A stretch of 64,000 nt of DNA from positions 434,001 to 498,000 of the forward strand of contig JAWKRT010000001.1 in the NCBI GenBank assembly GCA_041389495.1. Reading direction: 5' to 3'. Position 1 is the first letter of the stretch. The number at the start of each line of letters is the position of its first letter. The DNA is from Myxococcota bacterium. Its GTDB lineage: Bacteria > Myxococcota_A > UBA9160 > UBA4427. The notes under the pieces are model-generated. The model searched no databases, had not been told where the DNA came from, and was given only the letters and a program-made list of their open reading frames with translations. The translations under genes were made by a program, and so were the position numbers. Positions 43,017 through 52,095 of this stretch are shown one piece after another.

Positions 43017-43421
43017 GTGCCCGTGCGCGCGCTCGATCACCTCGCCATCACGGTCGCCGACGTCGACCGCACGCTGCGCTTCTACGAGCGCGTGCTCGGC
43101 GCCGAGTCGCTCTACGAGGAGATGTTCCGCGAGGGCCGCATTCCGGTCGCGATGCTGCAGGTGGGCGGGAGCCGGCTCTCCGTGCACCCGGCCGCGAAGC
43201 CCGCCGCGCCGCACGCGCGCGTGCCGACGGCCGGCTCGGCCGACGTCTGCTTCCGCTTCGACGGCCCGATCGCGGACGCGAAGGCGATGCTCGAGGGCGC
43301 GGGCGTCGACGTCGTGCTCGGCCCCGTGCCGCGCCCGGCGGCCGACGGCGCGATGGGCCAGTCGGTCTACTTCACCGACCCGGACGGCAACCTGCTCGAG
43401 CTCCTGTCGACGGACGGCTGA
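43017..43421 (+). CDS. VOC family (glyoxalase/dioxygenase-fold) protein
   Basis: 134 residues, two babbb motifs. ALDHLAITVADVDRTLRFYERVLG gives the first metal His; QSVYFTDPDGNLLEL gives the C-terminal Glu. A small metal enzyme or binding protein; substrate unknown. GTG 43017 is chosen because GGAG lies 7 bases upstream. Confidence 0.88.
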   Translation: MPVRALDHLAITVADVDRTLRFYERVLGAESLYEEMFREGRIPVAMLQVGGSRLSVHPAAKPAAPHARVPTAGSADVCFRFDGPIADAKAMLEGAGVDVVLGPVPRPAADGAMGQSVYFTDPDGNLLELLSTDG

Positions 43422-43471
43422 CGCGCCGACGTCGCACCACGGCGCGCGCCATCGCGCGCACGGAGAACCCC

Positions 43472-44353
43472 GTGAAGTTCACGCTCACCGTCTCGTTCTG
43501 CGACCCGGGCTTCTACCTGCCGCTCGCGCAGGCCGCCGACGCGAGCGGCTTCGACGCGATCTGCGTCGCCGACGGGCTCTTCTGGTTCGACGAGATCCGC
43601 GAGAAGTACCCGTACACGAAGGACGGCGAGCGTTGGTGGGGCCCCGAGATGCCCTTCCTCGACCCGTGGGCCGTGATCCCGGCGATGGCCGCGGTCACGC
43701 AGCGCATCCACTTCTACACGAACGTGATGAAGTTCCCGGTGCGCCATCCGCTGCTGCTCGCGAAGTCGATCACGACGGCGGCCGTGCTGTCGGGCGGGCG
43801 CGTCGGCCTCGGCGTCGGGCTCTCGCCCTGGCCCGAGGACTACGAGGTGTGCGGCGAGCGCTGGGAGCGCCGCGGGCCGCGCAGCGCCGAGATGATCGAG
43901 ATCATCCGCGAGGTCGCGAGCGGCGCGCTCGTCGAGCACGAGGGCGAGTTCTACCGCTTTCCGAAGCTGCAGATCGCGCCGGTGCCGAAGCAGCCGATCC
44001 CGATCTACGTGGGCGGCCACGCCGAAGGCGCCCTGCGCCGCGCGGCGCGCATCGCCGACGGCTGGATCTCGGCCAACGTCACGAGCAAGGAGCTCGCGCC
44101 GCTCGTCGAGCGCGTGCGCGCGCTGCGCGCCGAGCTCGGCCCGAAGGGTGCGCCCTTCGAGGTGAAGGGGCTCGCGATCGACGTGCACGACCTCGACGGC
44201 TTCCGCCGCCTGCGCGACATGGGCATCACGGACGCCGTCGTCTGGCCCTGGCACTTCTACGGCGGGAACGCGAACGACCTCGGCCACCGCATCGACGTCG
44301 TGCGCCGCTTCACCGACGACGTGATCGAGAAGCTCCGGGAGGAGGGCGCCTAG
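43472..44353 (+). CDS. LLM class oxidoreductase, F420-type
   Basis: 293 residues. KFTLTVSFCDPGFYLPLAQAADASGFDAICVADG, IHFYTNVMKFPVRHPLLLAKSITTAAVLSGGRVGLGVGLSPWPEDYEV, and PIPIYVGGHAEGALRRAAR fit the TIGR03619/TIGR03560-like F420-dependent families. A second LLM protein of a different subfamily from the one at 33723. GTG start with GGAGAACCCC upstream. Confidence 0.9.
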   Translation: MKFTLTVSFCDPGFYLPLAQAADASGFDAICVADGLFWFDEIREKYPYTKDGERWWGPEMPFLDPWAVIPAMAAVTQRIHFYTNVMKFPVRHPLLLAKSITTAAVLSGGRVGLGVGLSPWPEDYEVCGERWERRGPRSAEMIEIIREVASGALVEHEGEFYRFPKLQIAPVPKQPIPIYVGGHAEGALRRAARIADGWISANVTSKELAPLVERVRALRAELGPKGAPFEVKGLAIDVHDLDGFRRLRDMGITDAVVWPWHFYGGNANDLGHRIDVVRRFTDDVIEKLREEGA

Positions 44354-44383
44354 CGTCGCGCGGGGCGTTCCGAGCGGCTCTCG

Positions 44384-45202
44384 CTAGGCGGGCTCGAGCC
44401 AGTTCGCGCGCAGCTGCTCGCGCTGCTCGTCCGCGAGCCCGAGCCCCTCGCGGAAGTAGGCGTCGAGCGTGCCGAAGCGCGCGCGCGCGGCGCCGATCGC
44501 GGCGTGCGCGTACTCGGCGCGCACCTGGAGCAGCGGCCGCACGAGCGCGAGCACCTCGTCGGGGAGCGCCGGCAGCGCGCCGTGCTGCATCGCGGCGTCG
44601 TAGGTGCGGTTCGAGACGAGGTAGTGCTCGACGACGTCGTCTTCGCCCACGCCGAGTGCGAGCAGCAGGCACGACGCCGCCCAGCCCGCGCGGTCCTTGC
44701 CGGCCGAGCAGTGGAAGAGTGCGGGCGGGCACCCCGGCTCGGCGAGCTTCGCGAGGAATGCGCCGAAGACGTCCGTGCGCTCGACCGCGAGCTTCTCGGC
44801 GCTCGCGCGCATCGACCGCTCCGCGCGTCCGTCGCCGAAGTGCGCGCGCACGAGCGCGGCGTCGCCCGAGAGGATGATGTCGCGCGTGTCGAGGTGTGCG
44901 GCGGGGTCGGCCGTCGGCAGGTGGAGGTGCGCGCAGCCGTCGGGCAGCCGGTCTGCGCCCTCGTGGGCCACGTCCTTCTCGGAGCGGAAGTCGACGACGA
45001 CGGCGACGCCGAGCGCGTCGAGCGCCGCGACGTCGGCCGCGCTCGCGCGCCCCCAGTGGCCGCTGCGGAAGACGCGCGCGCGCCGCACGCGCCGGCCGTC
45101 GCGCGTCGCGAGGCCGCCGAGCTCGCGGAAGTTCGCGACGCGCTCGAGCGCGGGCAGCGGAGCCGCGGCGAAGGAGCCGGAAGAGCCGGGAGGCGTGCCC
45201 AT
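44384..45202 (-). CDS. Tyrosine-protein phosphatase (cysteine-based)
   Basis: 272 residues. Signature HCSAGKDRAG gives C165 and R171 of the CX5R P-loop. N-terminal NFRELGG and VDFRSEKDVA are typical of the bacterial dual-specificity Tyr phosphatase-like (PF13350) family. Substrate could be phosphotyrosine or phosphoinositide. Divergent from the DUF3604 gene. Confidence 0.9.
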   Translation of the reverse strand: MGTPPGSSGSFAAAPLPALERVANFRELGGLATRDGRRVRRARVFRSGHWGRASAADVAALDALGVAVVVDFRSEKDVAHEGADRLPDGCAHLHLPTADPAAHLDTRDIILSGDAALVRAHFGDGRAERSMRASAEKLAVERTDVFGAFLAKLAEPGCPPALFHCSAGKDRAGWAASCLLLALGVGEDDVVEHYLVSNRTYDAAMQHGALPALPDEVLALVRPLLQVRAEYAHAAIGAARARFGTLDAYFREGLGLADEQREQLRANWLEPA

Positions 45203-45304
45203 GGAAGTGTCCTCGAGGTGCCGGGTGCGCGAAGCGCCGCGGGGCCCTCCGCTCCGCGGCGCGGGCGCGCGGGCTTCGTTCCCCGCTCGCCGCCGCGCGC
45301 AGCT

Positions 45305-45310
45305 TACAAT
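45305..45310 (+). promoter_or_regulatory. Candidate -10 element (TACAAT)
   Basis: CTTACAATGC, 50 bases before ATG 45361; same core as at 19741 and 27147. Confidence 0.4.
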
Positions 45311-45360
45311 GCGCGCGCGTCGCCGCGCGGTCGCGAGCGGCGGACACGGGAGGAGCCGCC

Positions 45361-47394
45361 ATGCACCGACGCGTCGACACGCCGACCCCCGCCGCCGCGC
45401 TCCTCGCGGCCGGTGTCGCGATCGCGCTCGCCGGCGTCGCGCGCGCCGAGCCCGCGCCGCCCGCCGCCGCCGCGGGCCGGTGCGCTGCGCACGACGAGCT
45501 GCGCCGCCCGCTCTACGGCGACTTCCACGTCCACACCGGCTGGTCCATGGACGCCTACACGATGGACCAGCGCACGACGCCCGACGACGCGTACCGCTTC
45601 GCGAGCGGCGGCGCGATCCGCATCCCGCCGCTCGACGCGAAGGGCGAGATGACGCGCGAGATCCGCATCGACCGCCCGCTCGACTTCGCCGCGGTGACCG
45701 ACCACTCCGAGTTCTTCGGCGAGGTCGCGGTGTGCACGCGTCCGGGCAGCGAGGTGTACGACTCGGTGTACTGCCGCGGCTTCCGCGGCATCGGCGCGAA
45801 CGGCGAGCCGCTCGACGGCATCATGTCGCGCTCGGCCGCGCTCTACGGGCGCACCGTCGCCGACCACATGAGGATGGACAAGGGCCAGGGCCACCCGGAC
45901 ACGATCTGCGGCGAGGACGGCGCGCGCTGCGCCGACGCCGCGCGCACCGTCTGGCAGGAGACGCAGGCCGCGGCCGACCGCTGGAACGACACGACGGACG
46001 CGTGCCGCTTCACGACGTTCAAGGCCTACGAGTACTCGCTCACGCCGCGGCTCACGAAGATCCACCGCAACATCGTGTTCGCGAACGACGTCGTGCCGCC
46101 GACGCCGATCTCGGCGGCCGACGAGCCCGAGCCGCACCGCATGCGCGAGCGCCTCGCGAACGAGTGCCTGGATGCGGGCACGGGCTGTCGCGTCGTCGCC
46201 ATTCCGCACAACTCGAACCTCTCGAACGGCCACATGTTCGCGCTCGACTATCCCGGCGCGTCGACCGTGCCCGAGCAGGCGAAGCAGGCGGCGCTGCGCG
46301 CGCGCGTCGAGCGGCTGGTCGAGATCATGCAGATCAAGGGCGACTCGGAGTGCCGCAACGGCATGTGGAAGGTCGCCGGTGGCGCGGACGAGCTGTGCGA
46401 CTTCGAGAAGTTCCGCGTCGGCGACCCGCCCGATTGCGAGGACGGCACGGGCGAGGGCGCGCTCGCCGGCCGCGGCTGCCGCTCGCGCAACGACTTCGTC
46501 CGTTATGCGCTCGCGCAGGGCGTCGCCGAGCAGGCGCGGCTCGGCGTGAACCCGTTCAAGCTCGGCATCATCGCGAGCACCGACACGCACAACGGCAACC
46601 CGGGCGACGTCGAGGAGAGCTCGTTCCCCGGCGCGGCCGGCATGCGCGACGCGACGCCCGAGGGCCGGCTCGCGGGTGTGAAGATGGAGCTCGCGATCTC
46701 GCAGGTGGCGTCGAACCCGGGCGGCCTCGTCGGCGTGTGGGCCGAGGAGAACTCGCGCGAGTCGATCTTCGCGGCGCTCGAGCGGCGCGAGACGTTCGGC
46801 ACGAGCGGCACGCGCATCGCGCCGCGCTTCTTCGGCGCGTGGGCGACCGCGGAGGGCGGCGGCGGCTTCGGCGCGGGTGCGTGCGAGTCCGCGCGGCCGG
46901 CGGCGACGGGCTACGCGAAGGGCGTGCCGATGGGGCGCGACCTCGCGCCGCGGCCGGGCGACGGCGCGGCGCCCGTCTTCCTCGTGCAGGCCGCGCGCGA
47001 CCCGGGCACGCCCGCGAAGCCCGGCGCGAAGCTCCAGCGCATCCAGATCGTGAAGGCGTGGCCCGGCGAGGGCGGCGTGCTGCACCAGCGCGTCGTCGAC
47101 GTCGCGGGCGGGCCGAACGACGCCGCCGTCGACACGGCGTCGTGCGCGACGTCGGGCCCCGGGCACGACGCGCTCTGCGGCACCTGGCGCGACGACGCGT
47201 TCGACCCGGCCCAGGGCGCCGTCTACTACGCGCGCGTGGTCGAGAACCCGACGTGTCGCTACAGCACGTACGAGTGCAACGCGCTCCCGGCCGAGCGGCG
47301 CCCGCCGTCGTGCGGCGACCCGGCCGTCCCGAAGACGATCCAGGAGCGCGCGTGGACGTCGCCCATCTGGTACGAGCCCGCGCCGCGCGGCTGA
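45361..47394 (+). CDS. DUF3604 domain secreted protein
   Basis: 677 residues. A cleavable signal (about 1-29, ending GVARAEP). Then GDFHVHTGWSMDAYTMDQRTTP and FAAVTDHSEFFGEV, the metal-like histidine motifs of DUF3604, a PHP-related family; a later IASTDTHNGNPGDVEE carries another. It is periplasmic or outer-membrane; activity unknown. About eighteen Cys suggest disulfides. GGGAGGAG precedes ATG 45361. Confidence 0.9.
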   Translation: MHRRVDTPTPAAALLAAGVAIALAGVARAEPAPPAAAAGRCAAHDELRRPLYGDFHVHTGWSMDAYTMDQRTTPDDAYRFASGGAIRIPPLDAKGEMTREIRIDRPLDFAAVTDHSEFFGEVAVCTRPGSEVYDSVYCRGFRGIGANGEPLDGIMSRSAALYGRTVADHMRMDKGQGHPDTICGEDGARCADAARTVWQETQAAADRWNDTTDACRFTTFKAYEYSLTPRLTKIHRNIVFANDVVPPTPISAADEPEPHRMRERLANECLDAGTGCRVVAIPHNSNLSNGHMFALDYPGASTVPEQAKQAALRARVERLVEIMQIKGDSECRNGMWKVAGGADELCDFEKFRVGDPPDCEDGTGEGALAGRGCRSRNDFVRYALAQGVAEQARLGVNPFKLGIIASTDTHNGNPGDVEESSFPGAAGMRDATPEGRLAGVKMELAISQVASNPGGLVGVWAEENSRESIFAALERRETFGTSGTRIAPRFFGAWATAEGGGGFGAGACESARPAATGYAKGVPMGRDLAPRPGDGAAPVFLVQAARDPGTPAKPGAKLQRIQIVKAWPGEGGVLHQRVVDVAGGPNDAAVDTASCATSGPGHDALCGTWRDDAFDPAQGAVYYARVVENPTCRYSTYECNALPAERRPPSCGDPAVPKTIQERAWTSPIWYEPAPRG

Positions 47395-47452
47395 GCGCCG
47401 CGCGAGAGACCGCGCGCCGCGCATGCGGCGCGAGCGAGAAGGAGGGAGAGCG

Positions 47453-48241
47453 TTGATCCTCGAAGGCAAGACCGTCGTCGTGACGGGTGTCGGAAGCGGG
47501 CTCGGCAGCGAGATCGTGCGCTGCGCGCACCGCGACGGCGCGAACGTCATGCTGGCGGCGCGCACGCAGAAGAACCTCGAGGCCGTGGCCGACGAGGTCG
47601 CGCCCACCGGCGAGCGCATCGCGTGGAAGACGGCCGACGTCACCGACGGCGACGCGTGCGACTCGCTCTTCGACGCGGCGATCGACCGCTTCGGGCGCAT
47701 CGACGCGCTCGTCAACGTCGCGGCGCTCGACACCGTCTTCGGCGGCATCTTCGACACGCCGGTCGACGCCTGGCGCAAGACGTTCGAGGTCAACGTCTTC
47801 GGGCTCGCGACGCTCGTGCGCTCGGCGGCCGAGCACATGAAGGACCCGGGCGTGAAGGGCGGCCGCTCGATCGTGCTGATCGGGTCGCAGTCGTCCGAGC
47901 TGCCGGGCCCCTCGCAGGTCGCCTACGCGTCGTCGAAGGGCGCGCTCATGACGGCGATGAAGTTCATGGCGAACGAGCTCGGCCCGCTCGGCATCCGCGT
48001 CAACACCGTGATCCCGACGTGGATGTGGGGCCCGCCCGTGCAGGCCTACGTCCGCGGCGCCGCGAAGCAGCGCGGCGTCACCGAGGACGAGGTGCTCGCC
48101 GAGATCGTCGCGAAGATGCCGCTCGGCGAGATGCCGGCCGACGACGACGTGGCCGAGGCCGTCGTCTTCTTCTGCTCGGATCGCGCCCGCATGATCACGG
48201 GGCAGTCGCTGCTCGTGAACGCGGGCGAGCTCATGCCGTAG
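47453..48241 (+). CDS. Short-chain dehydrogenase/reductase
   Basis: 262 residues. NAD(P) loop TGVGSGLG, catalytic Y158 and K162 (YASSK), Ser near 145-148. NVAA replaces the common NNAG. It oxidises or reduces a hydroxyl/keto group, probably on an acyl-CoA or steroid-like substrate given the following thiolase/DUF35 pair. Start TTG 47453 is favoured over the ATG at 47423 because GGAGGG lies just upstream. Confidence 0.9.
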   Translation: MILEGKTVVVTGVGSGLGSEIVRCAHRDGANVMLAARTQKNLEAVADEVAPTGERIAWKTADVTDGDACDSLFDAAIDRFGRIDALVNVAALDTVFGGIFDTPVDAWRKTFEVNVFGLATLVRSAAEHMKDPGVKGGRSIVLIGSQSSELPGPSQVAYASSKGALMTAMKFMANELGPLGIRVNTVIPTWMWGPPVQAYVRGAAKQRGVTEDEVLAEIVAKMPLGEMPADDDVAEAVVFFCSDRARMITGQSLLVNAGELMP

Positions 48242-48283
48242 TCGTTCGCGCGCCCGAAGGAAGAAGGAAAGGAGCGGAAGCCG

Positions 48284-49486
48284 ATGTCGCTGCGCAAGGC
48301 CGCGATCGCGGGTCTCACGGAGTGGAAGCCCGAGCGCGTGTGGACGCGCCCGATGTTCACGATGGAGGCGATGGCAGAGCTCGCGCGCGAGCTGCTCGAC
48401 GACACGGGCATCGAGAAGGGCGAGGTCGACGGCCTCGTGATCGGCGGCGCGATGGATTCGCCGATGTTCGCGCCGTCCGCCGTCGCCGAGTATCTCGGCG
48501 TGCGCTCGCACTTCAACGAGGTGGTCGACCTCGGCGGCGCGACCGCGGCCGGCATGATCTGGCGCGCCGCCGCCGCCGTGCAGCTCGGCCTGTGCGACGT
48601 CGTGCTCGTGCTCGTGCCGTCGGTGCCGCCGCCCCCGCCGCCCGCCGGCGGCGGCATGGGCAGCAAGATGGTGATGCCCGCCTATCTCGGCGGCGACGCC
48701 TGGGGCTCGCCGCAGGGCCAGTTCGAGATCCCGGCCGGCCTCGTCGCCGCGACGCCGAGCTTCGCGATGGCCGCGCAGCGCTACATGGCGAAGTACGGGC
48801 TCCGCGAGGAGACGCTCGCGAAGATCGCCGTGCACGAGCGGCACAACGCGCAGGCGAACCCGCTCGCGATGTTCCGCGGCAAGCCGATCGACGTGCAGGA
48901 CGTGATGGAGTCGCGCCGCGTCGCCGACCCGATCAAGCTGCTCGAGATCGTGATGCCCTGCTTCGGCGGCGGCGGCGTCGTCGTCACGACGAAGAAGCGC
49001 GCGAAGAAGACGCCGCACCGCCCGGCGCTCGTCACCGGCTACGCCGAGCACCTCACGCACAAGAGCATCACGTACGCGCCCGACCTGCTCGACACGCCGA
49101 TCCGCGTCGCCGCCGAGCGCGCCTTCGACATGGCCGGCGCGAAGCGCGGCGCCGTCGACTACGCGGGCATCTACGACTGCTACACGATCACCGTGCTGCT
49201 CACGATCGAGGACGCGGGCTTCTGCAAGAAGGGCGAGGGCGGCGCCTTCGTCGAGGAGCGCGACCTGCGCTTCGACGGCGGCGACTGGCCGCTCAACACG
49301 CACGGCGGCCAGCTCGGCATGGGGCAGGGCGGCTCGGCCGGCGGCCTCTCGCACATCACCGAGGCCGTGCGCCAGATCCAGGGCCGCGCCGGCGAGCGCC
49401 AGCTCCCCCGCTGCGACCTCGCCTACGCCAACGGAACCGGCGGCATGCTCGCGGAGCAGGTCGCGCTCATCCTGGAGGGCGAGTGA
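48284..49486 (+). CDS. Thiolase-fold protein without nucleophilic Cys (Ltp2-like aldolase candidate)
   Basis: 400 residues, SCP2-thiolase family: YDCYTITVLLTIEDAGFCKKGEGGAFV and HGGQLGMGQGGSAGGLSHITEAVRQ, with CAYANGTGG-like CDLAYANGTGGM. At the usual CASG catalytic site the sequence is GGATAAG (T87), so the nucleophilic Cys is missing. Known Cys-less thiolase-like proteins such as Ltp2 act as retro-aldolases in steroid side-chain removal, working with a DUF35 protein, and a DUF35 gene follows by 1-base overlap. A polyproline run sits near 115-120. Confidence 0.85.
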   Translation: MSLRKAAIAGLTEWKPERVWTRPMFTMEAMAELARELLDDTGIEKGEVDGLVIGGAMDSPMFAPSAVAEYLGVRSHFNEVVDLGGATAAGMIWRAAAAVQLGLCDVVLVLVPSVPPPPPPAGGGMGSKMVMPAYLGGDAWGSPQGQFEIPAGLVAATPSFAMAAQRYMAKYGLREETLAKIAVHERHNAQANPLAMFRGKPIDVQDVMESRRVADPIKLLEIVMPCFGGGGVVVTTKKRAKKTPHRPALVTGYAEHLTHKSITYAPDLLDTPIRVAAERAFDMAGAKRGAVDYAGIYDCYTITVLLTIEDAGFCKKGEGGAFVEERDLRFDGGDWPLNTHGGQLGMGQGGSAGGLSHITEAVRQIQGRAGERQLPRCDLAYANGTGGMLAEQVALILEGE

Positions 49487-49911
49487 TGATCTCGAGCATC
49501 CGCTACGCGAGCGACGACGGCCGCCCGCTCCCCATCCCGAACCCGACCACGCAGCCCTACTTCGACGCCGCGCGCGACCGCCGCCTCGTCCTGCCCCGCT
49601 GCCCGCGCGACGGCTTCTTCTTCTACCCGCGCACGCGCTGCCCGCACTGCCTGGGCGACGACTGGAGCTGGGAGCGCGCGAGCGGCTTCGGCACGCTCCA
49701 CTCCTTCACGGTCGACCGCATCGGCCACGACCCCGCGCTCGCCCACAAGGCCCCCTTCGCCATCGGCATCGTCGAGCTCGAAGAAGGCCCGCGCATGACG
49801 GCCAACATCGTCGACTGCGCGCTCGAAGACCTCGCGATCGACATGCCGCTCGAAGTCTGCTTCGAGGACGTGGATGGGCACACGCTGGTGAACTTCCGGC
49901 CGCGGGGGTAG
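49486..49911 (+). CDS. DUF35 OB-fold protein, partner of the thiolase-like protein
   Basis: 141 residues. N-terminal helix NPTTQPYFDAARDRRLVLPRCPRDG followed by a zinc-ribbon remnant (CPHC; the first pair is only C..D) and an OB-fold with FGTLHSFTVDRIGH. DUF35 proteins accompany thiolases and hold the CoA substrate. The start ATG overlaps the thiolase stop by one base (TGATG). Confidence 0.9.
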   Translation: MISSIRYASDDGRPLPIPNPTTQPYFDAARDRRLVLPRCPRDGFFFYPRTRCPHCLGDDWSWERASGFGTLHSFTVDRIGHDPALAHKAPFAIGIVELEEGPRMTANIVDCALEDLAIDMPLEVCFEDVDGHTLVNFRPRG

Positions 49912-49945
49912 GCGTCGCGCGGGCCACCGCCGCGCCCTGCCACCC

Positions 49946-51982
49946 TCACTTCCGCTCGAACGTCCCCGAGCCCGGGATCGCCTGCTCGCCGAACCGCGAC
50001 GGCTTCCACCACAGCGTCGCGTGGCCGGGCTCGCCTTCGTCGAAGTCGTTGAGGGAGACGTCGAGGCGGAAGGCGTCGAAGTGGCCGCCGCCCATGGCGT
50101 CGAGCGCGCTCGTCGGGATCGCGAGCTCGGCCGCGTAGCCGGTGTCGGTGCGCCGCGTGGCGGTGCGCACGCCTTCGGGCGGCTTCGGCAGGAAGACCGA
50201 GAAGATGGGGTCGGGGGTCGGGCTGGGCTCGGGGCCGGCGCCTAGCATGATGACCTTCGAGAGCGAGCCGTCGGCGAGGGCGGCGAAGAAGCCCTGGCCG
50301 CCGGAGGAGCGCGCGGGGTCGGGGCGGGCGTCGATCGAGATGCTGAGGCCGTCCTGCTCGCGCGCGACGCGGTCGGGGCTCGCGACGATCGAGTCGTCGG
50401 CGACGTCGAAGCCGAGGTACACGTAGTCGGCGTCGCAGCGCACGCCGAAGCGCACGGCGGCGTCCTTCGGGCCGCCGAAGAAGCGCGGGCGCTCGACGAC
50501 GGCGGGCGTCCAGTTCGAGAACGGGAGCGAGGCCCACTCGCCGAGGTCGCCGTCGACGTCGATCTGTGCGCCGCCGCCGCACGCGAACTCGCGCTCGGGC
50601 GCGATCGACGAGCGCACGTCGACGCGCACGTCCTCGCCGCGCGGGCCGGCGGTCGAGATCTCCCAGCGCATGCGCGCGGGCGCGAGCGACTCGTAGGCGA
50701 CGGGCCGCTTCGCGACGAGCGGCACGCGCACGGGCACGACCGAGTTGGGCGGCACCGTGCCCGCGACGCGCGGCGTGCTCGCGGCGAGGTCGCGGCTCTC
50801 CTCGAACACGCCTTCGTAGGCGAGCGGCGCGTCGCCGTCGTTGTGGAGCTGGAACTCGACCTCCCCGCCGCGGAAGCGCTCGCCCGCGAAGCGCATCGGC
50901 TGCGCGCGCACGGCGCCCTCGACGCGCTGCACGGCGGCGCGCAGCGCGTCGTCGCGCACGTCGACGGGCTGGATGCCCTCGACGTCGAGGTTCGCGATCG
51001 ACGGGCCGTCGCCGCGCACCGACACCTGCACGACGTGGTCGAACTCGCCGTGCAGGAGCCCGCGCATCGGGCTGCCGCCGCCCGTCGTCGCGAGCGTGAC
51101 GTAGTTGCGGTCGTGGCGGCGGTGCAGCGTGTAGGCGTGGATGTGCCCGGCGAAGACGGTGTAGTCGCGGTCGCCGAGCAGCTCCTCGACGCGCAGCCAG
51201 TCGGGGTGGATGCGCGGCGAGTCCCAGAACGGCTGGTGCACGAACACGAACGTCCACCGCGCGTCGCGGTTCTCGGCCAGCACGCGCTCGACGTAGGCCA
51301 TCTGCGCGGCCTGCGTGTCGGGCCCGCCCACGGAATGGCCGGGCTTGCTCACCATGCTGAAGAGCTCGCTGTTGAGCGCGAGGAAGAGCGCGCCCTTGTA
51401 GCGGAAGTGGTAGAAGCTCGGCCCGAAGCGCTCGCGCCAGACGTGCGCCATCACGTCGTTGCTCATGTCGTGGTTGCCCGGCACGTAGAAGAAGGGCATG
51501 CGCAGCGTCGACGTGAAGCCCTCGAACTCGTCCCACTCGGCGCCGAGCTCGCCGCGATCCTCCGTGTAGCCCTCGATCAGGTCGCCGACGCTGATCACGA
51601 AGGCCGGCCGCAGCAGGTTCACCTTCGGCATCGCGTCGCGGAACACGTGGTCGCGGTGCTCGCCCGTGCGATCGGTGACGACGACGAACGCGAAGTCGCC
51701 GTCCTCGTCGTCGACGTCGAGCGACGTGTAGGGGACGGGGATGTCGCCGCCGTCCGCGGTGCCGGCGGGCGCGCCGTACGGGACCGGGATCTCGCCGCCT
51801 TCGGTGCCGACCTCCGTGCGCGACGGGCCGGGCAGGTCGATCGCGACGCCGTCGGCGCCGGTCGCGCGCATGCCGTGGTGCGCGCCGCCGTGCGATGCGC
51901 AGCCCGCGCACGCGGCGAGCGCGAGCGCGCAGAGCGCGGGGACGAGGGCGGCGGGGCGGAGTGCGGAGAGGGCGATCGACAT
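49946..51982 (-). CDS. Lipoprotein metallophosphoesterase with C-terminal sugar-binding-like domain
   Basis: 678 residues. Signal peptide with lipobox LAACAGC, so probably outer-membrane anchored. Calcineurin-type motifs: VVVTDRTGEH (Asp but no following His), GDLIEG, GNHD, VHQPFW, GHIH. The C-terminal part (about 480-678, IDVDGDLGEWASLPFSNWTP) resembles CBM9-like domains. A linker of beta domains lies between. Substrate unknown, perhaps phosphorylated glycans. Confidence 0.85.
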   Translation of the reverse strand: MSIALSALRPAALVPALCALALAACAGCASHGGAHHGMRATGADGVAIDLPGPSRTEVGTEGGEIPVPYGAPAGTADGGDIPVPYTSLDVDDEDGDFAFVVVTDRTGEHRDHVFRDAMPKVNLLRPAFVISVGDLIEGYTEDRGELGAEWDEFEGFTSTLRMPFFYVPGNHDMSNDVMAHVWRERFGPSFYHFRYKGALFLALNSELFSMVSKPGHSVGGPDTQAAQMAYVERVLAENRDARWTFVFVHQPFWDSPRIHPDWLRVEELLGDRDYTVFAGHIHAYTLHRRHDRNYVTLATTGGGSPMRGLLHGEFDHVVQVSVRGDGPSIANLDVEGIQPVDVRDDALRAAVQRVEGAVRAQPMRFAGERFRGGEVEFQLHNDGDAPLAYEGVFEESRDLAASTPRVAGTVPPNSVVPVRVPLVAKRPVAYESLAPARMRWEISTAGPRGEDVRVDVRSSIAPEREFACGGGAQIDVDGDLGEWASLPFSNWTPAVVERPRFFGGPKDAAVRFGVRCDADYVYLGFDVADDSIVASPDRVAREQDGLSISIDARPDPARSSGGQGFFAALADGSLSKVIMLGAGPEPSPTPDPIFSVFLPKPPEGVRTATRRTDTGYAAELAIPTSALDAMGGGHFDAFRLDVSLNDFDEGEPGHATLWWKPSRFGEQAIPGSGTFERK

Positions 51983-52080
51983 GCGGGCGGGCTCCTCGCA
52001 GAAGCGCGCGCGGGCGCGCCGGGCCGCGCAGCCTACCCGAACGCCCGCACCGCGGTGCGACGATCGCGCGGCGCGGCCGC

Positions 52081-52086
52081 TACCTT
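52081..52086 (+). promoter_or_regulatory. Candidate -10 element (TACCTT), possible leaderless start
   Basis: Only 10 bases before ATG 52096, which has no ribosome site; a transcript starting near the ATG would be leaderless. Confidence 0.25.
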
Positions 52087-52095
52087 CGCCGGCCG

